Shown here piece by piece: positions 32,902 to 41,267 of a stretch of DNA of 64,000 nucleotides; the first letter of the stretch is position 1, and each line of letters opens with the position of its first letter. The DNA is from Saccharothrix tamanrassetensis (GTDB lineage Bacteria; Actinomycetota; Actinomycetes; Mycobacteriales; Pseudonocardiaceae). Below the pieces are notes generated by a model. It saw nothing but the letters and a program-made list of their open reading frames with translations. It was not told where the DNA came from and did not search any database. The stretch covers positions 372,001 through 436,000 of the forward strand of contig NZ_JACHJN010000004.1 in NCBI RefSeq assembly GCF_014203665.1. Reading direction: 5' to 3'. A program made the translations under genes and the position numbers.

Positions 32902-33622
32902 GCTGACGGGACGAACCACACCGACCCCGCTCAAGCCCCCGACCCCGCCGAAGGTGCTGAAGCTGCGGTGTGAGCCGACCTCACGGGCGGAGGCTGCCCC
33001 ACTGACCGGAGCCATCCCGCCGACAGCAGTTGTCGCGACGACGTGGGTTGCCGCCCTGCGGGCGCCTCAGCCGACGATGGCCTGCCACGGCGGCATCGCA
33101 CGCGGTGTCCGAGCCGGCGGGCTCGGTGGGGCGGAACGGGGCAGCCCACTACCTGGCGATGCCGCCGACCTCGATATAGCGCGGAACCGCTGTGACGGCG
33201 GCCTCCCCGTTCGCTTCGGCATTCATGGTGCCGTTGGCCTTGGCGATCGTGGCGGCGTCGGCCCTGGCATCGGAGGCACTGGCCTTGGAGGTACCGGCGT
33301 TGGAGGCAGTGGCATTGAAGGCACCGGCGTCGGAAGCAGTGGCGGTGTTGCCGGGGCGCGTCGTGTCGAGCCGTGGTGCGGGTGGACTGCTGGGAGTGGG
33401 GCGTCGTGCGGGCGGCCAGCCTCAGGCGAGGCATCGTGCAAGCGGCCCCCCTCGGGCGAGGCGTCGTGCGGGCGGGCAGCCTCAGGCGGGACGTCGTATG
33501 GGCGGTCTCCTCGGTGTGGCGCGTGCCCTGGTCGAGGGGTGGGGGCACGTGGCGGGTCGGGTTGGTGTGCGTGGTTGAGCGGTGAGGCGGGGTTGAGCGT
33601 GGTGGGGGGTTGTGATGGCTGA
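32894..33622 (+). CDS. Low-complexity repeat ORF linking the sigma factor and VOC genes
   Basis: 242 codons, open from ATG 32894 (overlapping the sigma gene by 8 bp) to TGA 33622 (overlapping the VOC gene by 8 bp). The double coupled overlap is the main argument that it is translated. The N-terminus (MTELTGRTTPTPLKPP..) is Pro/Thr-rich. Residues about 120-155 are pentapeptides GIGGT/GLGGT/GVGGS, and 170-205 decapeptides SCGRPASGEA/SCKRPPSGEA/SCGRAASGGT. GC3 is clearly lower than in neighbours. No anti-sigma domain or membrane helix is recognisable. It may be a repeat-expanded replacement of a small sigma partner, or a decayed gene. Confidence 0.45.
   Translation: MTELTGRTTPTPLKPPTPPKVLKLRCEPTSRAEAAPLTGAIPPTAVVATTWVAALRAPQPTMACHGGIARGVRAGGLGGAERGSPLPGDAADLDIARNRCDGGLPVRFGIHGAVGLGDRGGVGPGIGGTGLGGTGVGGSGIEGTGVGSSGGVAGARRVEPWCGWTAGSGASCGRPASGEASCKRPPSGEASCGRAASGGTSYGRSPRCGACPGRGVGARGGSGWCAWLSGEAGLSVVGGCDG
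33251..33355 (+). repeat. 15-bp tandem repeat (about 7 units)
   Basis: Units such as GGCATCGGAGGCACT (33266-33280), GGCCTTGGAGGTACC (33281-33295), GGCGTTGGAGGCAGT, GGCATTGAAGGCACC and GGCGTCGGAAGCAGT follow with exact 15-bp period, flanked by a more divergent unit on each side. In the ORF frame they encode G-x-G-G-T pentapeptides. Confidence 0.85.
33400..33519 (+). repeat. 30-bp tandem repeat (4 units)
   Basis: Exact 30-bp period: 33400-33429, 33430-33459, 33460-33489 and a divergent 33490-33519, each beginning GGCGTCGTGCGGGCGG or a variant and ending CTCAGGCGA. In the ORF frame this encodes a decapeptide with a cysteine. Confidence 0.85.
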
Positions 33623-34508
33623 CCCGTTCGATGCCCTTCATCTGCCGCTGCGGCCGGTCGAACCCGAGCAGGGGTTCGCGGACCGGCTTCGGGAACGGCT
33701 GGAACGACTGGTCCTTCTTGGAGGCGATGTGACTACGTCCGAGGTGGTTGAGGTGGAGTACTCGGCAATCACTCCTTATCTGGCTTTTCGGGACTCCCGA
33801 GCGGCCGTCGAGTTCTACGAAGGGGTGTTCGGGGCCGTCCGGCGAGGTGAGCCGGTGGTGATGCCCGACGGGTCGGTCGGGCACGCCGAGATCGCCATCG
33901 GTGACTCGGTGCTGATGCTGGCCGACGAGTCGGTCGAGTACGACCACGTCGCGCCGTCCGCCACCGGGGTGCAGCCGATGCACCGAGTCGAGGTGTCCGA
34001 CGTGGACGCGGTGGTGGACCGCGCGGTGGAACGGGGTGCCGAGGTGTTGCGGCCCGCCGCCGACACCGGGCACGGGTACAGCGGCACGATCGTTGACCCG
34101 TTCGGGTACCGGTGGATGGTGGCCGCACGGAGCCCGCGCGCCGACGCGCCGACGGAGCAGGGCACCCCTCGGGTGCCGCACGGACACGTCGGCTACCACA
34201 CGCTGGCGGTGCCCGACGACGAAGCCGCCAAGCGGTTCTACGGGGCCGTGCTCGGCTGGCGCTTCCCGCCCGGAGGGGTCGGGCAGGGCTGGGGGATCGA
34301 GGGCGCCGGCCTGCCCATGTCCGGGTTGTGGGGCGGCCGGCGGTGGACCGGCTGGAAGCTGATGTACGCCGTCGACGACCTGGCCTCGGCGATGGCGCGG
34401 GTGCGCGAGCAAGGAGGCACCGCCGAGGAACCCGAGCAGCAGCCCTACGGCCGCTCGGCGGAGTGCGTGGACAACCAGGGTGTCGAGTTCTGGCTCTGGG
34501 AGCAGTGA
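33615..34508 (+). CDS. Two-domain VOC (glyoxalase/PhnB-like) protein
   Basis: 297 residues from ATG 33615. An N-terminal 45-residue extension (DPFDALHLPLRPVEPEQGFADRLRERLERLV) recalls the short helical partner segment seen near some ECF sigma genes. Two VOC domains follow: TPYLAFRDSRAAVEFYEGVFGAVRRGEPVVMPDG.. HAEIAIGDSVLML, and GYHTLAVPDDEAAKRFYGAVLGWRFPPGG.. MYAVDDLASAMARV. VOC folds bind metals and often act as resistance proteins or sensors. Its linkage to the ECF sigma factor suggests it is part of the response, or that the N-terminal segment regulates the sigma factor (inference). Confidence 0.85.
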   Translation: MADPFDALHLPLRPVEPEQGFADRLRERLERLVLLGGDVTTSEVVEVEYSAITPYLAFRDSRAAVEFYEGVFGAVRRGEPVVMPDGSVGHAEIAIGDSVLMLADESVEYDHVAPSATGVQPMHRVEVSDVDAVVDRAVERGAEVLRPAADTGHGYSGTIVDPFGYRWMVAARSPRADAPTEQGTPRVPHGHVGYHTLAVPDDEAAKRFYGAVLGWRFPPGGVGQGWGIEGAGLPMSGLWGGRRWTGWKLMYAVDDLASAMARVREQGGTAEEPEQQPYGRSAECVDNQGVEFWLWEQ

Positions 34509-34569
34509 GGTCATGCATCCATGCTCGAACTGACGTTCGACAAATGCAAGATCACGAATGGGTGATCAT

Positions 34570-36942
34570 CTAGCCGAGGATCTGGCGGAGCTGGTCCAGC
34601 AGCTCCGCCCTGCTCGTGCAGCCGAGCCGTTGCCGCATCCGGGCCATGTGGTGCTCCACCGTCTTCGCGGAGATGAACAGCCGGTCGCCCACCTGCTTGT
34701 ACGTCAGGCCCCCGACGACCAGTTGCGCGACCTCGCGTTCACGGTCGCTCAGCTTCCCCGTCTCCACGGACTCGGCCACCGGTTCGGCGGGCTTGCGCGC
34801 CGCCCCCACCGGACGGCCCTGCAGCAACCGCGCGCAGTCCAGCAGCCGCACCATCGCCTGCCGGTCCGACGTCCGGATCGCGGCCTGCCCGGCGAGGCGG
34901 GCCGCGTCCCACCACTGCCCGGCCGCGTGCAGCCCGCGCGCGGCGGCCTCCACCTGGTCCGCGTCGACCTTGCCCGCCAACACGTCCAGCCAGCTCTCCG
35001 CGGCCGATGACACCAAGGCGCTGTAACGACTGCGCTCGCGGCACGCCGCCAACGCCGCCGCGTGCTCCTCCGCGACCGACGTCTCCTCGGCGATGATCGC
35101 CGCGTGGAACCCGCTCCAGTGCAGCGGGACGGCCCACAGCGGCGGATCTCCCAACTGTCGCAACAGGTTCCGGGCCGTCACGAGGTGCGGCGCGAGCCGG
35201 TGCTGATCGCGCAACCGGGCCGCCGCAGCCGCGAACTCCCCCAGCGGCAGGAACGTGTACAGGTCCACCGGATGCCGGAGGACCGCCTCGCAAGCCTGCT
35301 CCCAGGTCCGCTTCAAGGTCGCCAGGTCACTGTTGCGCCGCGCGACGCCGACCTCCAGCGCCACCGCGAAGATCCAGTCACGCGGCTCCAGCGGGCGTCC
35401 CACCTTCCGCAACGCCACCAGCGTCTCCCGCGCCTGCACCAGGTTCCCGTGCACCATCGCGATCCACGCCCGCAGCAACCGGTGCCGCACGGTCATCAGC
35501 GCGCCGCCCATCGACGTGGCCAATGCCCGGTCCAGCACCGACTCGGCCACCGACAGCTCACCGCTGTGCAACGCCACCAACGCGGCCAGAGCAGCCGGCG
35601 AGTCGGGCAGCAGCACGGCCTGCCCCGCGGGCTCCAACAACCCGCACGCACGGACCAAAGTGGACAGTGCGGCGGTAGAAGACCCGCCGAGTGACTCCAG
35701 AACTCCCTGCGCCATCAGCGAAGCGCCACCGTCGAGCATGGTCGGCGGCGCGACCGGCAAGGTCCCGGTGGGCAACCGCCCCGTCCCCACCTGACCGACC
35801 ATCGCGAACGCCGTGGACGTGGCGCTGGACGACCACCGGTGCAGCTCGGTGCTCCTGGCCAACTGTCCCCGGTGCGCCAGTGCGATCGCCGCGACCTCGG
35901 CCGCCGCACCGCGATGCTCCGGGTCTCCGCTGGAGATCACCTGGTCGGCCAACCGCAGCGCCGCGTCCAGATCGCCCGACATCGCCGACGCCGCGGCCTG
36001 CCGCACGACGAGGGAGGCGGTTGGCGTCCCCACGGCCGCCAGCAACCGCGCCGACAACGCCGGGTCGGTGGGCAGCGCTTCCCTTGCCGCGGCCTGGAAA
36101 GCCGCCGCCACGGCAGGACCGCCGACCCCGGTCCCGAGCAACGGCCGCACCAGGTCCAGCACCGGTCCACCGGACCGCAACTGCAACTCCGCCAACCGCT
36201 GCCGCACCGCGATCCGCCGATCGGTCCGGCTCAACGCCGCCACGGCGGTCCGCGCGATCGGCAGCAGAGTCCCGTCCGGAGCCAGCAGCCCGGTGGCGCG
36301 GCCGGCCTCGATCACCTCGCCGACCGCGTCGGAGTCCTTGTCCAGCAACGCGCCCAGCAGGTCCAGCCGCAGCGCCGCGCCGGCTTCGGCGGCAAGCAGG
36401 AACTTCTGCACGTCCGGCTCCAGCCAGTCCAGGTCCGCCCGGAACGAGGCGACCACCTCGGCGGGCACGTCCTGCGACGTCAGCCCGGCCAGCCTCGACA
36501 CGAACCGGGGCACTCCCCCGGTCTGCTGGTGCACGAAGTCCGCCAGTCCCCGCCCGGCGGCGGGCAGCACGGCACGAACCTGCTCCCGCGTGAACGCCGA
36601 GGGCATCAACGGCGGCCGGACCCGCCCCAGCGACTCGGCCAACGCCGCCAACGCCCGCGACCGCGGCCAGGGCCGATAGGCGACCACGATCCGGGCGTCC
36701 CCCTGCTCGACCAGGGAACGAAGGGACCGCAGCTCCGCGTCCCCCAGCAGGTGGGCGTCGTCGACGGTGGTGGCTTCGACCCCGGCCTCCCGGTAGGCCC
36801 GCTCGACCTCGCGCAGCACGGTCGTCTTGCCGTACCCGCCGGGCGCGAGCACACCCAGCCGCAGCACGGCTTCCGGCGCGTCGGCGATCTCCGCCAGGAC
36901 CTGGCGGGCGGACGGGTCCAGCAACGGGCGTTCCGAAGTCAT
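34570..36942 (-). CDS. LuxR family ATP-binding regulator (IniR-like)
   Basis: 790 residues from ATG 36942. An N-terminal ATPase (Walker A GVLAPGGYGKTTVLREV; Walker-B-like TVDDAHLL) is followed by a long helical TPR-like region and a C-terminal LuxR HTH (LSDREREVAQLVVGGLTYKQVGDRLFISAKTVEHHMARMRQRLGC). Mycobacterial IniR is a LuxR-type protein of comparable layout that controls iniBAC; the divergent ini-like genes here make that the best parallel. It lies 8 bp after the Hsp70-like gene on the same strand, so chaperone-like sensor and regulator are co-expressed. The effector is unknown. Confidence 0.82.
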   Translation of the reverse strand: MTSERPLLDPSARQVLAEIADAPEAVLRLGVLAPGGYGKTTVLREVERAYREAGVEATTVDDAHLLGDAELRSLRSLVEQGDARIVVAYRPWPRSRALAALAESLGRVRPPLMPSAFTREQVRAVLPAAGRGLADFVHQQTGGVPRFVSRLAGLTSQDVPAEVVASFRADLDWLEPDVQKFLLAAEAGAALRLDLLGALLDKDSDAVGEVIEAGRATGLLAPDGTLLPIARTAVAALSRTDRRIAVRQRLAELQLRSGGPVLDLVRPLLGTGVGGPAVAAAFQAAAREALPTDPALSARLLAAVGTPTASLVVRQAAASAMSGDLDAALRLADQVISSGDPEHRGAAAEVAAIALAHRGQLARSTELHRWSSSATSTAFAMVGQVGTGRLPTGTLPVAPPTMLDGGASLMAQGVLESLGGSSTAALSTLVRACGLLEPAGQAVLLPDSPAALAALVALHSGELSVAESVLDRALATSMGGALMTVRHRLLRAWIAMVHGNLVQARETLVALRKVGRPLEPRDWIFAVALEVGVARRNSDLATLKRTWEQACEAVLRHPVDLYTFLPLGEFAAAAARLRDQHRLAPHLVTARNLLRQLGDPPLWAVPLHWSGFHAAIIAEETSVAEEHAAALAACRERSRYSALVSSAAESWLDVLAGKVDADQVEAAARGLHAAGQWWDAARLAGQAAIRTSDRQAMVRLLDCARLLQGRPVGAARKPAEPVAESVETGKLSDREREVAQLVVGGLTYKQVGDRLFISAKTVEHHMARMRQRLGCTSRAELLDQLRQILG

Positions 36943-36950
36943 GCGCAGGC

Positions 36951-38198
36951 TCAACGGCCGTCCTCTGAGGAGTTTCGGGCACGGGACCGCCCGGTCGGCG
37001 CCAGGCCGCGCACGACGCGCTTCACCGAGCGCCGTTCCGGCAGGTCCAGCGGGGTGATGTCGATCGGCGGACGCGGTGGCGGCGCGGTGAACTCGTCGTC
37101 GGAGAGGGACGACCCCACGGGGAACCGCAGCAACGGGTCGTCGTCCCGCACCAGCACGGACGTCTCGATGGGTTCCGGGTCGTCGGGCCCGAGCAGCAGC
37201 TGCCGCCCGGCCGACGCGGCTCCCTTCACCACGGACGTCTCCGGCGCGGCTTCGAACACCACCCGACCGGGCAGCAGGGACGAGATCAACGGGATCCGCG
37301 CGCTGCCGCCGACCAACACCGTCGCTTCCAGGGACATCCCGCGCACGACCCGTTCGAACACGGACACGGCCTGCTCGACGGACGGCCGGATCAGCTCCTC
37401 GAACCGGGCCCGGCTGAGCGGCACCTCCACCGGGCCGCTCGGCAGGTGCACCGGGATCGCCGTCTCGAACGTCCCGGACAGCACGCGTTTCGCCGCCTCG
37501 CAGTCCCGTCGCAGCCGCCCGTACAGCCCGCGGGTGCGCGGGTCCTCCGCGTCGAGCGAGCCGAACTCCCGTCCCAGCGTCGCCCGCACGTGGCCGAACA
37601 CCAGGTCGTCGAAGTCCGCACCGGCCGCCTGGTCGATTCCGTCCGCCCACGCCACCAGCTCGAACGGCCGCACGACCGCCGCGCTGAACGCGTGGCTGCC
37701 GAGGCTGAAGACCCCGACCGGTCCACGCCCGAAGGAGTGGTTCGCCGCGGCGGCAAGGGGTTCGGCGAGCAGCGTGACGTTCTCCAGCCCCACGGCCCGG
37801 AGCGCCTGGTGCATCAGGCCCTTGGCGTGCGGGCCCCACCCCGGCGGATGGGCGAGCACGATCTGTGCAGCCGTTTCGCCTTCACGTTCGGCGACCTGCC
37901 CCGCGACCCACATCACCATCAGCGCGGTGAGCTCCTCGGCCGCGCACCGCTCGGACCCGAGCACGATCGGCACGTCGTCGCCGACCCGCCGGGCGAACCC
38001 GACCGCCGTCCAGCGCGGGTCGCCGGGTTCTCCCACCGCGAACGCGCCGTCGGCGGTGAGCTGCAGGGACGACGCGACACCGCCGCCCGGTCCGCCGAGG
38101 CCGACCAGTTCCGGTTCGGCCCGGCCGGCCCCGCCGAGCCGGCACACGGCGGCGGCGGTGCGGGTGGTGCCCACGTCGACCCCGAGGACGTACGGCAA
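36951..38198 (-). CDS. Hsp70-like (DnaK-family ATPase) protein
   Basis: About 415 residues. I favour TTG 38198 because GAGGAGG lies 7 bp upstream; GTG 38219 is an alternative. Actin/Hsp70 ATPase fold: phosphate-1 YVLGVDVGTTRTAAAV, phosphate-2-like VGVFSLGSHAFSAAVV, adenosine VLVGGSARIPLI. The canonical substrate-binding domain is absent; the C-terminal ~80 residues are Pro/Arg-rich. It is thus a sensor or chaperone-like ATPase rather than DnaK. It is co-transcribed with the IniR-like regulator and faces the ini genes. Confidence 0.82.
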   Translation of the reverse strand: MPYVLGVDVGTTRTAAAVCRLGGAGRAEPELVGLGGPGGGVASSLQLTADGAFAVGEPGDPRWTAVGFARRVGDDVPIVLGSERCAAEELTALMVMWVAGQVAEREGETAAQIVLAHPPGWGPHAKGLMHQALRAVGLENVTLLAEPLAAAANHSFGRGPVGVFSLGSHAFSAAVVRPFELVAWADGIDQAAGADFDDLVFGHVRATLGREFGSLDAEDPRTRGLYGRLRRDCEAAKRVLSGTFETAIPVHLPSGPVEVPLSRARFEELIRPSVEQAVSVFERVVRGMSLEATVLVGGSARIPLISSLLPGRVVFEAAPETSVVKGAASAGRQLLLGPDDPEPIETSVLVRDDDPLLRFPVGSSLSDDEFTAPPPRPPIDITPLDLPERRSVKRVVRGLAPTGRSRARNSSEDGR

Positions 38199-38305
38199 CT
38201 CGGAGCCTCCTCGCCTCACCTGGTCGGGGTAACGGGTCCAAGTTCGTACACGGGGCTACCGAGCGGTCACAACCCCATCCCCTAACCCCCTAGGGAGTGA
38301 ACGAG

Positions 38306-38323
38306 AACCACCCCATCGTGGTT
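38306..38323. promoter_or_regulatory. Dyad in the Hsp70-like/iniB intergenic region
   Basis: AACCAC-N6-GTGGTT, a perfect inverted repeat about 125 bp upstream of the iniB-like start and 110 bp before the Hsp70-like start. The central position in a divergent promoter region makes it a candidate binding site for the IniR-like protein. Confidence 0.4.
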
Positions 38324-38447
38324 GCGGCATCTACTGGGAGTAATCCCCGATGGCTCCGAATCCCCCGATCAATACCTTGATCACATGGCTGGACCTCCCC
38401 TGCCGGTCCTGCTTCCCCGCGAACTCATCCGACCAGGAGCATCCATC

Positions 38448-39377
38448 ATGGGCACCAGCCCCAACACGCTGCACGACTTCGTCCTCGACCTGCTGAGCAA
38501 CCCCGCCGCGCTGGCCGACTTCCAGGCCGACGCCGAGGGGACCTTGGCCGACGCGGGCCTGAGCGACATCAGCGCTCTGGACGTGCAGGAGGTCCTCCCG
38601 CTGGTCCTCGACTACGTGCCGGCCGGGAGCCTGCCCGCTCTCGACGTCGCGCTGATCAACGACCTGCCGCTGGACTCGACGGACGCCCTGGGCGCCATCG
38701 GCCAGCTGCAGGCCGTGGCCCAGCAGTTGTCCCTCTCGGGCGTGTCCGGCACGTCCGACGTGAACCTGGCTGCGGCGGGCGCGCTGAGCGCCGACGCCAA
38801 CGGCCTGGAGATCTTCGGCGGCCTCTCCGCCTGGGGTCTGGCCGACGCCGTCGGGTCCGTCGACGCGTCCGTGTCGGGTGACTTCTCCGCGGTGGGCGAC
38901 GTGACGAACACCCTGGACGCCACGTTGCCCACCGCCACCGGCCCGGTCACCGACCTGGCCGGCACGGCGACCGGTTCCTTCGACGGCGCCGTCGCGGGCG
39001 GGGTCACCGGCGCGCTGCCGGGCACGGACGGCCTGACCAGCCCCGTGTTCGGCGCGGTCGACACGCTCTCCGGCGTGGTCGACGGCGTGACCGGTGGCCT
39101 CGCCGGCCACCTGCCGGGCGACCTGACCGGCGCGCTCGACACCGGCCACCTGGGCAAGACGCTGAACGTGGACGGCCTGTCCGCGCTGCCCGATCGCGAC
39201 CTGACCCCGGAGACCGTGGTCGACACGGTCGAGGACACCGCCGGCCGGCTGTCCAACGGCACGGGCGTGAGCGACGTCACCGACCACGTGGGCGCGATCA
39301 ACGTCCCCGGCCTCGGCATCGGCCTCAACGACCTGCCGATCGTCGGTGGCGAGGACATCAGCGACGCGCTGTTCTAA
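38448..39377 (+). CDS. iniB: IniB-like protein
   Basis: 309 residues from ATG 38448 (AGGAG upstream). The first 50 residues match the IniB N-terminal domain: TLHDFVLDLLSNPAALADFQADAEGTLADAGLSDISALDVQEVLPLVLDY. The rest is a low-complexity Gly/Ala/Asp/Thr/Val-rich chain (GAVAGGVTGALPGTDG..) as in mycobacterial IniB, without signal or membrane helix. IniB precedes the dynamin-like IniA and IniC in mycobacteria and is induced by cell-wall inhibitors. Here it heads the same gene order, under control of the divergent IniR-like gene. Confidence 0.8.
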   Translation: MGTSPNTLHDFVLDLLSNPAALADFQADAEGTLADAGLSDISALDVQEVLPLVLDYVPAGSLPALDVALINDLPLDSTDALGAIGQLQAVAQQLSLSGVSGTSDVNLAAAGALSADANGLEIFGGLSAWGLADAVGSVDASVSGDFSAVGDVTNTLDATLPTATGPVTDLAGTATGSFDGAVAGGVTGALPGTDGLTSPVFGAVDTLSGVVDGVTGGLAGHLPGDLTGALDTGHLGKTLNVDGLSALPDRDLTPETVVDTVEDTAGRLSNGTGVSDVTDHVGAINVPGLGIGLNDLPIVGGEDISDALF

Positions 39378-39473
39378 AGCCTGGTCGAGTACCCGGGGGC
39401 CGGTTCTGTCCAGTGGACGGGACCGGCCCTCTCTTTCACCTCACCGGGTGAACACGGCACACTCTTCCGGGTG

Positions 39474-41267
39474 ATGTCCGCACCCTGGCTCGACGTGCTC
39501 GACGACACGATCCGGTCCTGCGCCGCCCACAACCGGCCGGACCTGGCCGAGCGACTCCGCGAGAAGCGCGCCCGGCAGCTCGACCCGAAGCTGCGGGTGC
39601 TCGTCCTGGGCGAGCCCAAGCAGGGCAAGAGCCAGCTGGTCAACGCCATGGTCAACGCCCCGGTGTGCGCGGTCGGCGACGACGTCACCACCACCGTCCC
39701 CACGTTCGTGCAGCACGCCGAGACGCCCAACGCGGCGCTGGTCCGCACCATCGCGAACACGCCCACCGAGCGCATCCCGGTCCCGCTCGACCAACTCGCC
39801 AGCCAGGTCGGCGCGGCGCACACCGGTGAGCTGGTGCGGGCCGAGGTCGGCATCCCGCGCGCCCTGCTCACCTCCGGCCTGGTGCTGATCGACACGCCGG
39901 GCGTCGGCGACCTGCGCCCGGCGCACACCGCGAGCACGTTCGCCGCGCTGCTCCAGGCCGACGCCGTGCTGATGGTGTCCGACGCGACCGCCGAGCTCAC
40001 CGCCTCCGAGCTGGAGCTGCTCAAGCAGGTCATGACGTCCTGCCCGAACGTGATCGTGGTGCTCACCAAGATCGACATCGCGGCGCAGTGGCGGCGGGTG
40101 GTCGAGCGCAACCGCGCGCACCTCGCGCGGGCCGGCGTGACGGCCAAGCTGATCCCGGTCTCGGCCGCGCTGCGGCTGCGCGCCGCGAAGACCGGCGACA
40201 AGGCCCTCAACGCCGAGTCCGGGTTCCCCGAGCTGCTGGCCTGCGTGCAGCGCGACATCGTGGCCGCCGCCGACGAGCTGGCCCGCCGCACGGTCGCGGT
40301 GACCGCCGCGTCGGCGATCAAGCAACTGGTCACGCCGGTCCGCGAGGAGCTGCAGAGCCACGGTTCACAGGGCGCGCACGCGACCATCGCCAACCTCAAC
40401 GAGGCGCAGCGCCGCATCGACGAGCTGCGCCGCCGTTCCGCGCGCTGGCAGACCGTGCTGGCCGACGAGATGGCCGACCTGGTGTCCGACATCGAGTACG
40501 ACCTGCGCGACCGGACCCGCCGGATCCTGCGCGAGGCGGACAAGACGTTCGAGACGGCCGACCCGGCGCTGGGCTGGGAGGAGTTCGAGACCTGGCTGGA
40601 GGACAACCTCACCGAGGCCGCCGCGACCAACTTCGCCTGGCTGCTGGACCGCTCGGCATGGGTGGCGGAGAAGGTGGCGCGCAGCTTCCCGGTGCACCGC
40701 GACGACCTGCTGCCCGAGTCGGTGTTCCCGGCCGACGTGCTGGCCCGGGTGTCCAAGATGGACAAGCCGGTGATCGAGAAGTTCGGCGTCAGCCAGAAGC
40801 TGTTCACCGGTCTGCGCGGCTCCTACGGCGGTGTGCTGATGTTCGGCCTGGTCACCAGCCTGGCCGGGATGCCGCTGATCAACGTGATCTCGCTGGGCGC
40901 GGGCGCGCTGTTCGGTGGGAAGTCGATCATGGACGAGAGCGACCAGCGGCTCAAGCGCAGGCAGGGCGCCGCCCGGGCCGCCGCGCAGCGGCACGTGGAC
41001 GACTTCTTCATCAAGTTCAGCAAGGACTTCCGGGACGCCGCCCGGCACATCCAGCGCAGCCTGCGCAACCACTTCAGCACGTTGGCCGACGAACTCCAGG
41101 AGACGCTGCTGGAGTCCGCCCGCAGCGCCCGCCGGGCCGTGCAGGACGACAACACCGAACGCGAGCGCCGCGCCCGCGAGGCGAAGCTGGAGCTCGACCG
41201 GCTCGTCCAGCTCTACCAACGGGTCCAGGCGCTCGGCCGGACGCCGCCACTGGGGATCAGCGCGTGA
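39474..41267 (+). CDS. iniA: IniA-like dynamin-family GTPase
   Basis: 597 residues from ATG 39474 (GTG 39471 alternative). G1 LGEPKQGKSQLVNAM near residue 44, G3 LIDTPGVGD near 140, G4 VLTKIDIA near 198. A long helical bundle (about 290-560) includes a membrane-inserting hydrophobic loop VLMFGLVTSLAGMPLINVISLGAGALFG. Bacterial dynamin-like IniA tubulates or fissions membranes and helps cells withstand envelope-targeting drugs. It overlaps the next gene (iniC-like) by four bases (GTGA). Confidence 0.88.
   Translation: MSAPWLDVLDDTIRSCAAHNRPDLAERLREKRARQLDPKLRVLVLGEPKQGKSQLVNAMVNAPVCAVGDDVTTTVPTFVQHAETPNAALVRTIANTPTERIPVPLDQLASQVGAAHTGELVRAEVGIPRALLTSGLVLIDTPGVGDLRPAHTASTFAALLQADAVLMVSDATAELTASELELLKQVMTSCPNVIVVLTKIDIAAQWRRVVERNRAHLARAGVTAKLIPVSAALRLRAAKTGDKALNAESGFPELLACVQRDIVAAADELARRTVAVTAASAIKQLVTPVREELQSHGSQGAHATIANLNEAQRRIDELRRRSARWQTVLADEMADLVSDIEYDLRDRTRRILREADKTFETADPALGWEEFETWLEDNLTEAAATNFAWLLDRSAWVAEKVARSFPVHRDDLLPESVFPADVLARVSKMDKPVIEKFGVSQKLFTGLRGSYGGVLMFGLVTSLAGMPLINVISLGAGALFGGKSIMDESDQRLKRRQGAARAAAQRHVDDFFIKFSKDFRDAARHIQRSLRNHFSTLADELQETLLESARSARRAVQDDNTERERRAREAKLELDRLVQLYQRVQALGRTPPLGISA

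Noticed and set aside
32931-34514. Minus-strand frame opposite the repeat ORF and VOC gene
   Set aside because: His/Arg-rich translation typical of antisense frames; the VOC gene has clear motifs on the plus strand.
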